8,240 bases of DNA from an uncultured Verrucomicrobiales bacterium (GCA_937983475.1 CALJZV010000225.1:1-8240), one strand, 5' to 3'. Shown: positions 1 to 7,114, counted from the first letter of the stretch. Notes: generated by a model not told the origin, from the sequence alone. Translations and numbers: made by a program.

Positions 1-351
1 CATGATCTAGGGGTGGTTTCCGGCTTCTGCGACCGCGTCAACGTGATGTATGCAGGACGCATTGTGGAAAGCGCGCCCATCGCGGAATTGTTCTACAATA
101 CCAAGCATCCCTATACCCGCGCCCTGCAAAAGTCCATTCCCGCGCTGCAATCCAAGGGGGCGGAACTGTACACCATTCGCGGCATGCCGCCCGATTTGTC
201 CAAGCCAATTCCCGGCTGCCCGTTTGCTCCGCGCTGCGAGTTTGCCCAACCGCAATGCAACAACCCGGTCGAGTTGTTGGAGGTAGGACCGCGGCATACC
301 TCGGCTTGCGTGCGCGTGCAACAGGGTGAAATTTCCCTGAACCAATCATAA
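1..351 (+). CDS. Peptide ABC transporter ATP-binding protein, DppD/OppD type (3' end only)
   Basis: This is the last 116 codons of a peptide-importer ATPase that runs off the left edge. The reading frame is open from base 1 and begins at the H-loop (HDLGVV), so Walker A, signature and Walker B lie outside the window. Visible parts are the end of the nucleotide-binding domain (VMYAGRIVESAP) and the C-terminal oligopeptide/dipeptide transporter domain (KHPYTRAL, then IRGMPPDLSKPIPGCPFAPRC). Four cysteines, encoded at bases 217, 235, 256 and 307, have spacing C-x5-C-x6-C-x16-C. From memory, equivalent cysteines hold a [4Fe-4S] cluster in DppD-type proteins. The protein would work on the cytoplasmic face with the complete partner ATPase that starts 40 bases downstream, powering peptide uptake by two permeases that are presumably encoded upstream. 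Dipeptide, oligopeptide or nickel specificity cannot be told from this fragment. Confidence 0.93.
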   Translation, partial: HDLGVVSGFCDRVNVMYAGRIVESAPIAELFYNTKHPYTRALQKSIPALQSKGAELYTIRGMPPDLSKPIPGCPFAPRCEFAQPQCNNPVELLEVGPRHTSACVRVQQGEISLNQS

Positions 352-391
352 GACAGAAGAATTGTGAGGTAGATTGCGTTAAATAAAGCCT

Positions 392-1381
392 ATGGCCCAA
401 AGCTTTCTCGACATTCAAAACCTGAAAACACACTTCCCGATTGAGCGCGGGTTTATTTTCAAGAAAACCGTGGGCACCGTGAAGGCCGTAGACGGCGTCA
501 GCCTGTCGCTTCGGAAAGGCGAAATTCTCGGGCTGGTCGGTGAATCCGGTTGCGGCAAATCCACGCTCGGCAGAACGATTCTTCACCTGATTCCGCCAAC
601 CGAGGGCACGGTGGTTTTGGAGGGACGCAATCTAAGCCACCTGACCGGCGATGCCCTGCGCCATGCGCGCGCGGGTTTCCAAATGATTTTTCAGGACCCA
701 TACGCATCGCTGAATCCACGAATGACCGTTTTCGACACGCTGGCTGAAGCCATTTGCGCCCACCGTTCAGTGGCCTCTGACGCATTGCCTGCCAGAGTCG
801 CGGAACTGATGAAGAAAGTCGGGCTTTCGCCCCGATTCATGAAAAAATATCCGCATGAATTTTCAGGCGGACAGCGGCAGCGTATCGCAATTGCGCGGGC
901 GCTGGCCGTGGAGCCACATTTAATTATCGCTGATGAACCGGTTTCGGCGCTGGATGTCTCCATCCAGGCGCAAATTATCAATCTGTTGGCAAAACTGTCC
1001 CATGAGATGCATCTAACCTTGGTGTTCATTTCTCATGATCTCTCGGTGGTGAAGCATATTGCCGAAAGGATTGCCGTGATGTACTTGGGCCGCATCGTGG
1101 AACTCGGTCCCGCCACAGGCGTCGTTGAAAAGCCGTTGCATCCCTACACCAAGGCACTGGTCAGCGCGGTGCCGATTCCGGACCCGCGACGCGAAGCCAA
1201 GCGCGAACGGATGATTCTCCAGGGTGATCCACCATCGCCCATCAACCCACCCTGCGGCTGCCCCTTTCATCCCCGCTGCCCTTATGCCATCCCTCGTTGC
1301 GCAGAAGTGGTTCCGGCCTTTGAATCACTTAATAATCCCGCTCAATCCGCAGCCTGCATCCGCGTGAGTGAGATTAATTGA
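392..1381 (+). CDS. Peptide ABC transporter ATP-binding protein, DppF/OppF type
   Basis: A complete 329-residue cytoplasmic ATPase of a peptide/nickel-type importer, of usual family length. Walker A is GESGCGKST (residues 50-58), the Q-loop glutamine is Q101 (IFQDPYASLNP), the signature is SGGQ (158-161), Walker B is LIIADE (177-182) and the switch histidine is H215. The C-terminal transporter domain has HPYTKALVSAVP (250-261) and cysteines C290, C296, C303 and C322, with almost the same spacing as in the preceding gene, plus C288. The early LxTHFPIERG segment is typical of the F-type subunit. The start is fixed: an in-frame stop (taa, 380-382) lies 12 bases before the ATG. No clear ribosome binding site precedes it; a GAGGT at 366-370 is about 21 bases away. 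It lies 40 bases after the D-type subunit, so the two are probably cotranscribed. The exact substrate is unknown. Confidence 0.96.
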   Translation: MAQSFLDIQNLKTHFPIERGFIFKKTVGTVKAVDGVSLSLRKGEILGLVGESGCGKSTLGRTILHLIPPTEGTVVLEGRNLSHLTGDALRHARAGFQMIFQDPYASLNPRMTVFDTLAEAICAHRSVASDALPARVAELMKKVGLSPRFMKKYPHEFSGGQRQRIAIARALAVEPHLIIADEPVSALDVSIQAQIINLLAKLSHEMHLTLVFISHDLSVVKHIAERIAVMYLGRIVELGPATGVVEKPLHPYTKALVSAVPIPDPRREAKRERMILQGDPPSPINPPCGCPFHPRCPYAIPRCAEVVPAFESLNNPAQSAACIRVSEIN

Positions 1382-1431
1382 GCCCGGATTCCACACTGGA
1401 CGCCCCGGCTTGATTCAACTAAGTTCCCGCC

Positions 1432-1701
1432 ATGTCGAAAGCGCCCAAGAACAGCGCCACCAGTGCGGACCTGCCTTTTGAGGAAGCGTTAAAGCAGCTT
1501 GAGTCCATCGTCGAGTCGATGGAGTCGCAGGATTTGCCGTTGGAAAAATTGCTGGCAAGGTTCGAGGAAGGCACCCGACTGGCCAAACTGTGCCAGTACA
1601 AACTGGCCGAGGCTGAATTAAAAATCCATAAATTGGAGAAAAGTGAAGCAGGAGAGTTGGTTCTCAAAACCATGGCAGTCAATGAATCCAACGCCGATTA
1701 G
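1432..1701 (+). CDS. xseB: Exodeoxyribonuclease VII small subunit
   Basis: An 89-residue protein matching XseB, the small subunit of exonuclease VII. That enzyme degrades single-stranded DNA into oligonucleotides in the cytoplasm and takes part in repair. The family core is plain: LPFEEALKQLESIVESME (residues 14-31), then LPLEKLLARFEEGTRLAK and a helical tail with KLAEAELKI. This is the short helical hairpin expected of XseB. E. coli XseB has 80 residues; here an extra polar N-terminus (SKAPKNSATSAD) and a slightly longer C-terminus account for the difference. The large catalytic subunit XseA is not in the window. The gene lies 50 bases after the transporter ATPase and 47 bases before dxs, in the same direction, recalling the proteobacterial xseB-ispA-dxs cluster without ispA. 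No Shine-Dalgarno sequence is visible before the ATG. Confidence 0.95.
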   Translation: MSKAPKNSATSADLPFEEALKQLESIVESMESQDLPLEKLLARFEEGTRLAKLCQYKLAEAELKIHKLEKSEAGELVLKTMAVNESNAD

Positions 1702-1748
1702 CAGCGTTAGGTTGCGCCTTCAGCTTCGTCTATTCGCTTTAATGTCCT

Positions 1749-3734
1749 ATGAGTTGTTATCTTGAAATGGTTGATCATCCCTCTCACGTCAAAAACCTGA
1801 CAAACGAACAGTTGCAGGAACTGGCCGAAGAAATTCGCCAGGAACTTATCACAAAACTGGCCCCCAACGGCGGTCACCTTGGCCCCAATCTCGGCGTTGT
1901 CGAACTGACCGTCGCCCTGCATCGGGTCTTCTCGACGCCACACGACAAGTTCGTTTGGGATGTGAGCCACCAGTCCTATGTCCACAAGTTGCTGACGGGA
2001 CGCAAAAACCGCTTTCACACCATCCGCACCACAGACGGCCTGAATGGGTTTTCGCTTCGCAGCGAGAGCGAGCACGACTGTTTTGGCGCCGGCCACGCGG
2101 GAACCGCCCTGTCCGCGGCACTGGGCATGTGCGCGGCCCGGGACCAGAAGGGCACAGACGAGAATGTCGTCTGCATCTTTGGGGACGCCGCTCTCACCAA
2201 CGGCATTTCATTTGAGGCACTCAACAACATCGGCCACACCACCAAGCGATTCATCGGCATTCTTAATGATAACGAGTGGAGCATTGCCAAAAATGTGGGT
2301 GCCATCGCCTCCTATCTCAACAAACTCATCACCAATCCGCGATACAACCGCTTTCAAAAAGACTTTGAACGGTGGATGAAGAAGTTTGGCTCCAAGGGCG
2401 AAATCGCACTCAAGCTTGGACAAAAAGCCGAGGAAGCCATCAAGGGCGCCATGCAGGTCGGCTTGCGCCCCTCCGAGGACGGCATGGAATCCGACGGGCG
2501 CGGCGGATACGGCAGCAGTTTGATTTTCGAGGAAATGGGCCTGCGTTACTTCGGGCCGATTGACGGGCATGACCTGCCCTTGCTGATCAACGTCCTTGAA
2601 TTCGCCAAAACGTGCGATATGCCGATTGTCATTCATGTCTTGACGAAAAAAGGCAAGGGGTTTGAAGCCGCGCTGGACCAACCGGAAAAATTTCATGGCC
2701 TGGGGCCTTATGACGCCAAAACAGGCGCGACACAACCACCCAAGCCCGGCACGCCTCCCAATTATCAGGATGTGTTTGGCCAAACCATGGTGAAACTCTG
2801 CCAGAAGGACACCTCCATCGTCGGCATCACCGCCGCCATGCCCAGCGGAACCGGCTTGAAGGCCCTCGAGAAGGCCATGCCCAGCCGTTACTATGATGTA
2901 GGCATCGCCGAGGAACACGCGGTCATTTTTGCCGCCGGCATGGCCACAATGGGTTTTCGTCCCGTGTGCGCCATCTATTCCACATTTTTGCAGCGCGCCT
3001 ATGATTGCATTCATCACGATGTCTGCCTCCAGGATTTGCCGGTGATTTTCTGCATGGACCGCGCGGGCCTTTCCGCCAACGACGGCCCGACCCATCACGG
3101 ACTCTTTGACATCTCTTACCTGCGCTGCTTGCCCAATGTCATTGCGATGGCTCCCAAGGACGAGGATGAACTGGTGGACATGATGTTTACCGCCACGCAC
3201 GTGAATCATCCGACCTTTATCCGCTATCCGCGCGGCGCGGGCGAAGGCGTGAGCATCAAGGAACAGCCGAAATTGCTGGAAATCGGCAAGGCTGAAATCA
3301 CCCAAAACTTCGCGAACAACGGCAAACCCAAGGTGGCTCTGTTCGGCCTTGGAAACCTGCACAGCATGGCGCGGAAGGCCGCCCAGCAACTGATTGAGGA
3401 AGGCTTCGACTGCGCGGTCGTCAACCCTCGCTTTACAAAACCGATTGACGCCGCGACGACGGAATTTTTCGCCAGAACCGCCGACATCCTGGTCACCCTG
3501 GAAGACCATGCGTTGATGGGCGGCTACGGCAGCGCGGTGCTGGAATTGCTCGCGGAAAAGCGAATCACCACGCCGGTGATTCGCATCGGCTGGCCCGACC
3601 AGTTCATCGAGCACGCCTCCACAGTGGATTACCTGCGAGAAAAATATGGCCTGACCGTCCCGGCAGTTGTGGAACAGGTTAAAGCCTTGGCGGCCTCGCC
3701 TGCGGCAACCCGACAGCTAAGAGCCACAGCCTGA
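1749..3734 (+). CDS. dxs: 1-deoxy-D-xylulose-5-phosphate synthase
   Basis: A thiamine-diphosphate enzyme that condenses pyruvate with glyceraldehyde 3-phosphate to DXP, the entry to the MEP isoprenoid pathway; DXP also feeds thiamine and pyridoxal synthesis. Length is 661 residues against 620 in E. coli. Recognisable parts: GGHLGPNLG (41-49), SHQSYVHKLLTGR (73-85), a cofactor motif starting at G145-D146 and closing with LNDN (172-175), YFGPIDGHD (267-275), KFHG (H316), IAEEHA with the catalytic glutamate E388, YSTFLQRAYD (410-419), MDRAG (R438), DGPTHHG (445-451) and RYPRG (492-496), then a transketolase C-terminal domain. Oddities: GDA replaces GDG (145-147), GHAGT replaces GHSST (115-119), and there are about 19 extra residues before LIFEEMG. 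The first ATG aligns well (YLEMVDHPSHVKNL); M7 is a weaker alternative start. No Shine-Dalgarno sequence is seen. The gene converges on aspS. Confidence 0.95.
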   Translation: MSCYLEMVDHPSHVKNLTNEQLQELAEEIRQELITKLAPNGGHLGPNLGVVELTVALHRVFSTPHDKFVWDVSHQSYVHKLLTGRKNRFHTIRTTDGLNGFSLRSESEHDCFGAGHAGTALSAALGMCAARDQKGTDENVVCIFGDAALTNGISFEALNNIGHTTKRFIGILNDNEWSIAKNVGAIASYLNKLITNPRYNRFQKDFERWMKKFGSKGEIALKLGQKAEEAIKGAMQVGLRPSEDGMESDGRGGYGSSLIFEEMGLRYFGPIDGHDLPLLINVLEFAKTCDMPIVIHVLTKKGKGFEAALDQPEKFHGLGPYDAKTGATQPPKPGTPPNYQDVFGQTMVKLCQKDTSIVGITAAMPSGTGLKALEKAMPSRYYDVGIAEEHAVIFAAGMATMGFRPVCAIYSTFLQRAYDCIHHDVCLQDLPVIFCMDRAGLSANDGPTHHGLFDISYLRCLPNVIAMAPKDEDELVDMMFTATHVNHPTFIRYPRGAGEGVSIKEQPKLLEIGKAEITQNFANNGKPKVALFGLGNLHSMARKAAQQLIEEGFDCAVVNPRFTKPIDAATTEFFARTADILVTLEDHALMGGYGSAVLELLAEKRITTPVIRIGWPDQFIEHASTVDYLREKYGLTVPAVVEQVKALAASPAATRQLRATA

Positions 3735-3782
3735 ACAAGAACCCTTCCCTGCTCTCAGGAAAATATAACCAGTTGAAATTGC

Positions 3783-3818
3783 AGTGGCCTGAAAGGACTT
3801 CAATCCTTTTTGGCCACT
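3783..3818. terminator. Stem-loop between the converging dxs and aspS genes
   Basis: AGTGGCC (3783-3789) pairs with GGCCACT (3812-3818). Inside it, after a T-T mismatch and a G-T pair, AAAGGA (3792-3797) pairs with TCCTTT (3804-3809) around a 6-base loop. It lies just past the dxs stop and covers the last codons of aspS, where a shared bidirectional terminator would be expected. Only three Ts follow on the plus strand and none directly on the minus strand, so intrinsic termination is uncertain; transcript-end protection is an alternative. Confidence 0.45.
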
Positions 3819-5599
3819 TTCAGTTCCAGGTGCAGATCCCTTAATTGCTTTGGCTCCACCGCGCCGGGCGAATCGGTCATGAGATCGGTCCCCTTGGCGG
3901 TCTTCGGAAAGGCAATGACATCGCGAATGCTGCTCGTGCCGCACAGAATGGCCACCAACCGGTCAAAACCCAGAGCAATGCCGCCGTGCGGGGGCGCGCC
4001 ATAGCGAAACGCCTCCAGCATGTAGCCGAACCGCGTTTTCACCACCTCGGGCGGCAGTTGGAGAATCTCCTCAAACACCGTTTTTTGGACATCCGGTTGG
4101 TGAATGCGGATGGAGCCGCCGCCCAATTCCACCCCGTTGACCACGATGTCGTAGTGCTGTCCACGGACCTTCTTCGGGTCGGTTTTCAAAAATGGAATAT
4201 CCTCGGCGACCGGCGCGGTAAACGGATGATGGCTTGAATACCAGCGGTTCTGCTCCTTGTCGAAACTCAGCAGCGGAAAATCCACAACCCAGAGGAAATC
4301 AAACCGATCCGCCGGAATCTGGAGCCTGCCGGTGGCCTTGAGCACATCCGCGCAGTAAAGTCGGATTTTTCCAAGAATCTCGCAGGCGTTGAGCCATTGG
4401 TCCGCCGCGAACAGAATCAGGTCGCCTTCCTCGATCTTTAATTTTTCCACAAGGGCGGCTTTTTCCGCCTCACTGAAAAACTTGACGATCGGCGACTTCC
4501 ATTCGCCCTTCTCCACCTTGATGTAGGCCAGTCCTTTTGCGCCGAAACTCTTGGCGTACTCGGTCATGGTTTCGATCTGGCCTTGCGTGGCGTCCGCCAG
4601 CCCCTTGGCGTTCATGGCCTTGACCACGCCGCCGCTGGCGATGGCGCCCGCAAACACCTTGAAGGCGCTGCTGCGGAAATCCTCGGTGAAATCCACCAGT
4701 TCCATGCCAAACCGCGTGTCGGGCTTGTCAATGCCGTAGTGGTTCAGCGCCTCTTCAAAGGAAATACGCTTGAACGGCGTCGGAATGTCCACGTTAAGCG
4801 CCGTCTTCCAAACACGCTTCAACAGGCCCTCGATCAAATTGTAAATGTCCTCGCGCTCGATGAACGACATCTCGATGTCCACCTGCGTGAACTCAGGCTG
4901 GCGGTCAGCACGCAAATCCTCGTCGCGATAGCAGCGGGCCAGTTGGAAATACTTCTCCACGCCGGCCACCATCAGGATCTGCTTGAACTGCTGGGGCGAC
5001 TGCGGCAGGGCGTAGAACTGCCCGGGGCTCATCCGGCAGGGAACCAGAAATTCGCGAGCCCCTTCGGGCGTGGACTTGAAGAGCGTCGGCGTTTCCACTT
5101 CAAGGAACCCTTGCTCATCCATGAACACCCGCGTGGCGGTGGCCACTTTGCTGCGCAACCGGAGGTTGCGGGTCATGTCCGGACGGCGCAAATCCAAGTA
5201 GCGATATTTAAGGCGTAGCTCCTCATTCACCTTGGCTGCCACTTCGGGATCGTCCACCGGAAAGGGCAGCACTTCGGCCATGTTCAGCACTTCGAGTTCG
5301 GCAACGGCGACCTCTACTTCGCCGGTGGGAATCTTCGAATTGTTCGTGCCCGCCGGGCGCTGCCGCACCTTGCCGGTCACCCGGATGACGCACTCGCTTC
5401 GCAGCGCTGCCGCGCGGTCAAACAGCTCCTTGGAAAGGTCCGAGGGATCGAACACAGTCTGCGTGCGTCCCTCACGGTCGCGGATATCAATGAAAATGAC
5501 TCCGCCAAGGTCGCGCCGGGAATGAACCCATCCGCTTAAGGTAACGGCCTGGCCAACATGCGCCGGGCGCAGTTCGTTGCAATGATGTGTGCGTTTCAT
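3800..5599 (-). CDS. aspS: Aspartyl-tRNA synthetase, bacterial type
   Basis: A class II synthetase of 599 residues, usual for the bacterial form, that charges tRNA-Asp with aspartate in the cytoplasm. Order: N-terminal anticodon-binding OB fold (SGWVHSRRDLGGVIFIDIRD, 22-41), motif 1 near 155-173 (DEQGFLEVETPTL), the QSPQQFKQ aspartate-binding segment (200-207), motif 2 (YRDEDLRADRQPEFTQVD, 224-241), the bacterial GAD insertion roughly 290-430, and motif 3 (GGIALGFDR, 539-547, with R547). The residues used to judge tRNA specificity are mixed: L31 as in Asp-specific E. coli enzyme, G84 (RPAGT) as in enzymes that also charge tRNA-Asn. The ATG start gives the expected N-terminus and has no clear Shine-Dalgarno sequence. 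It lies 180 bases downstream of the NagB-like gene on the same strand; the gap has no convincing promoter or terminator. Confidence 0.97.
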   Translation of the reverse strand: MKRTHHCNELRPAHVGQAVTLSGWVHSRRDLGGVIFIDIRDREGRTQTVFDPSDLSKELFDRAAALRSECVIRVTGKVRQRPAGTNNSKIPTGEVEVAVAELEVLNMAEVLPFPVDDPEVAAKVNEELRLKYRYLDLRRPDMTRNLRLRSKVATATRVFMDEQGFLEVETPTLFKSTPEGAREFLVPCRMSPGQFYALPQSPQQFKQILMVAGVEKYFQLARCYRDEDLRADRQPEFTQVDIEMSFIEREDIYNLIEGLLKRVWKTALNVDIPTPFKRISFEEALNHYGIDKPDTRFGMELVDFTEDFRSSAFKVFAGAIASGGVVKAMNAKGLADATQGQIETMTEYAKSFGAKGLAYIKVEKGEWKSPIVKFFSEAEKAALVEKLKIEEGDLILFAADQWLNACEILGKIRLYCADVLKATGRLQIPADRFDFLWVVDFPLLSFDKEQNRWYSSHHPFTAPVAEDIPFLKTDPKKVRGQHYDIVVNGVELGGGSIRIHQPDVQKTVFEEILQLPPEVVKTRFGYMLEAFRYGAPPHGGIALGFDRLVAILCGTSSIRDVIAFPKTAKGTDLMTDSPGAVEPKQLRDLHLELKVAKKD

Positions 5600-5779
5600 T
5601 TGCTTAAAAGCCGCGTTGTGAACGCCGCTCGTAATTCTGCTTCTTGAAAATTTGCCCGCGACCCCATGGCTACGGCGGCAAATTGAGCGCGGATGTTGGC
5701 GGGAAACCCGATTGGAATCAAAACCAAAATTTGCGAGGCCCTATTCGCCTGTTCGCAATGGCCGCTGCCGCCTTCCGGG

Positions 5780-6712
5780 TCAGTGCATCTCCACGTCGCA
5801 GGTACCGATGCCGCCCCGGTAATAATTGAACTGAACATTCGGGTGATCAGCCAGCAGGGACATCGGCACGGAGGCATCGGCCAGTTTTTTGGAAATCATG
5901 AATGCCGTGAGGCGCTGTCCAAAAGGATTGTCGTGATTGCCGGCGTGCCAAATGGAAACTTTCTCCGCTTTCCAGGTTTCCAGTGGCCCGACGGAAATGG
6001 CCTGGGTCGGCACCATCGAAATATTTCCACCGCCGGAGGTTCGCGCATTCTGTGCGATGGTCAACGGATGCAAGTCCACCAAACGGGTCGCAAGCTTCCG
6101 GTATTCCGCTGGCGGCGGCGGGTTGTCCTTATAATTTCCTTTCCGTTTCACCGGGTCATTGAACGCCCAATGCTTCACATCGCCCTGCCCTCCTTGCATC
6201 ACCGCGCAACGAACGCCGGAGTCCCAGCTTTTCCGATAGGCAGACGTGTCGGCCTTGGGGAAATGCAAATTCGCGTCCGGCATGACCAACTTCCTGTCAA
6301 TGCGGTTGAAGCAAAGATCACGATCGGCCTTCTCGAAGGAAAGCGGGTGCGTCGGAGGCACTTCCTTGCCGTCCACAGCCCATTCGTCCATGCCCCAGAA
6401 ATGCGCGGAATGCAGCTTGAGACCCAGGGCGTTGACGATGCGCGCCACCAGGGGCAACTGCTCCGTTGGCCCAATCGGGCCACAGATGCCAACCGGATTA
6501 TCCGGCGTGGATTGCTGCCAGGCGGAAACGTATTCCAATGCCTCAGCCAAATAAAAATCCTCGAGGGTGTCGTAGAAGGCGACTTTGAACCCAGGCCGCG
6601 ACAGCTTGAGCATTTTTTCCGGGGTCAGCTTGACGACCTCACGAATGATTTCCTCATCAAGGGTGGTGTAATCCCACCAGTCAGGAGCAATGGAACTGAG
6701 TTTGCGCGCCAT
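5780..6712 (-). CDS. NagB-family sugar-phosphate isomerase/deaminase-like protein, divergent active site
   Basis: A 310-residue cytoplasmic protein resembling glucosamine-6-phosphate deaminase (NagB), which turns GlcN6P into fructose 6-phosphate and ammonia. Fold landmarks: a phosphate-loop-like GPIGPTE (78-84) where NagB has a TGxTP-type loop; HFWGMDEW (104-111), matching the NagB MDEY segment and keeping the base-like D109; GGQGDVKHWAFNDP (174-187), matching NagB GNDGHIAFNEP; and a C-terminal stretch PTQAISVGPLETW (235-247), matching PKYALTVGVGTL. Aligned on H181, NagB D141 becomes V179, with an aspartate shifted one place to D178, and E148 becomes D186. The family is therefore well supported, but GlcN6P deamination is not shown; another sugar phosphate or a lost activity is possible. 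The ATG has no clear Shine-Dalgarno sequence. It is divergent from the small membrane protein gene and lies upstream of aspS. Confidence 0.8.
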   Translation of the reverse strand: MARKLSSIAPDWWDYTTLDEEIIREVVKLTPEKMLKLSRPGFKVAFYDTLEDFYLAEALEYVSAWQQSTPDNPVGICGPIGPTEQLPLVARIVNALGLKLHSAHFWGMDEWAVDGKEVPPTHPLSFEKADRDLCFNRIDRKLVMPDANLHFPKADTSAYRKSWDSGVRCAVMQGGQGDVKHWAFNDPVKRKGNYKDNPPPPAEYRKLATRLVDLHPLTIAQNARTSGGGNISMVPTQAISVGPLETWKAEKVSIWHAGNHDNPFGQRLTAFMISKKLADASVPMSLLADHPNVQFNYYRGGIGTCDVEMH

Positions 6713-6902
6713 AATTTTTCAGGAATGACGGCGAAGTTTTGCGCCAATTTCCAAGAAGACGCAACGCTGAATTCTGCCCGGAGCCCGCCTTGAAATTCCC
6801 GAGCCTTTCATAAGTTAAAACCCGGCATGCGCGATAGAAGTAGCCTGATTCACACCAGCCCAAATGGCGGGGAAGATGCTTTAGTCAAATTCAGGAACGG
6901 TT
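6713..6902. other. Divergent intergenic region
   Basis: These 190 bases separate the starts of the minus-strand NagB-like gene and the plus-strand small membrane protein gene, so promoters for both are expected here. I find no convincing -35/-10 pair on either strand; TTGAAA (6790-6795) followed by an AT-rich TAAGTTAAAA (6811-6820) is the best plus-strand candidate but is weak. No operator-like repeat stands out. Confidence 0.4.
6893..6897 (+). promoter_or_regulatory. Ribosome binding site of the 52-residue membrane protein gene
   Basis: AGGAA lies 5 bases before the ATG at 6903, a normal Shine-Dalgarno arrangement. It matters because it supports a very short gene and because the housekeeping genes here lack such a site. 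Confidence 0.6.
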
Positions 6903-7061
6903 ATGAAAAAATATCCAGAACCGGCCGAGGGCGAAACATCGCGGTTTTCACCGCCATGGTGGTTGAACCTGAGTGTACTGCTGCAAATATTTGTGGTGCC
7001 CCTGGCCATTGGAGCGCTGGTCCTGCTTGCGGCGGGGCTTTATTGGCTTACCGAGCTGTAA
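6903..7061 (+). CDS. Small single-pass membrane protein (52 residues)
   Basis: A short open frame with a good Shine-Dalgarno sequence (AGGAA, 6893-6897). The product starts MKKYPEPAEGETSRFSPPWW, a polar, charged, proline-rich head ending in an aromatic PPWW belt. It is followed by one hydrophobic helix from about residue 24 to 48 (VLLQIFVVPLAIGALVLLAA and on to LYWL), and ends TEL. The two lysines and one arginine before the helix predict the N-terminus in the cytoplasm and almost no tail outside. I do not recognise the family; the sequence is too short to assign a function. Longer frames overlapping it look like shadows because they give no membrane or domain pattern. The gene is divergent from the NagB-like gene. 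Its stop codon is the first part of a palindrome (7061-7114). Confidence 0.7.
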   Translation: MKKYPEPAEGETSRFSPPWWLNLSVLLQIFVVPLAIGALVLLAAGLYWLTEL

Positions 7062-7114
7062 GAGCCTGCCTTTTCTCGAAAACAGGACGCCCCCGGAATT
7101 TTCAGACAGGCTCT
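7061..7114. repeat. 54-base imperfect palindrome overlapping the small gene's stop codon
   Basis: AGAGCCTGCC (7061-7070) and GACAGGCTCT (7105-7114) are inverted copies with one mismatch; the outer 8 pairs are perfect. The interior holds a competing small hairpin: CCTG (7065-7068) with CAGG (7083-7086) and TTTT (7071-7074) with AAAA (7079-7082). No T-run follows on either strand, so it does not look like an intrinsic terminator. It could be a 3'-end-stabilising structure or a small palindromic repeat element. Confidence 0.5.

Noticed and set aside
2208..3614. 468-codon minus-strand open frame opposite dxs
   Set aside because: Complete overlap with the well-conserved dxs; the composition is that of an antisense shadow of a GC-rich gene.
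4583..5218. 211-codon plus-strand open frame opposite aspS
   Set aside because: Antisense shadow of aspS with no recognisable motif.
5600..5779. Possible promoter, RNA gene or leader before aspS
   Set aside because: I could not find a good promoter pair, T-box-like features, tRNA cloverleaf or terminator in these 180 bases; nothing beyond weak 4-pair stems.
5693..6793. 366-codon plus-strand open frame opposite the NagB-like gene
   Set aside because: Antisense shadow; the minus-strand frame has the recognisable NagB-type motifs.
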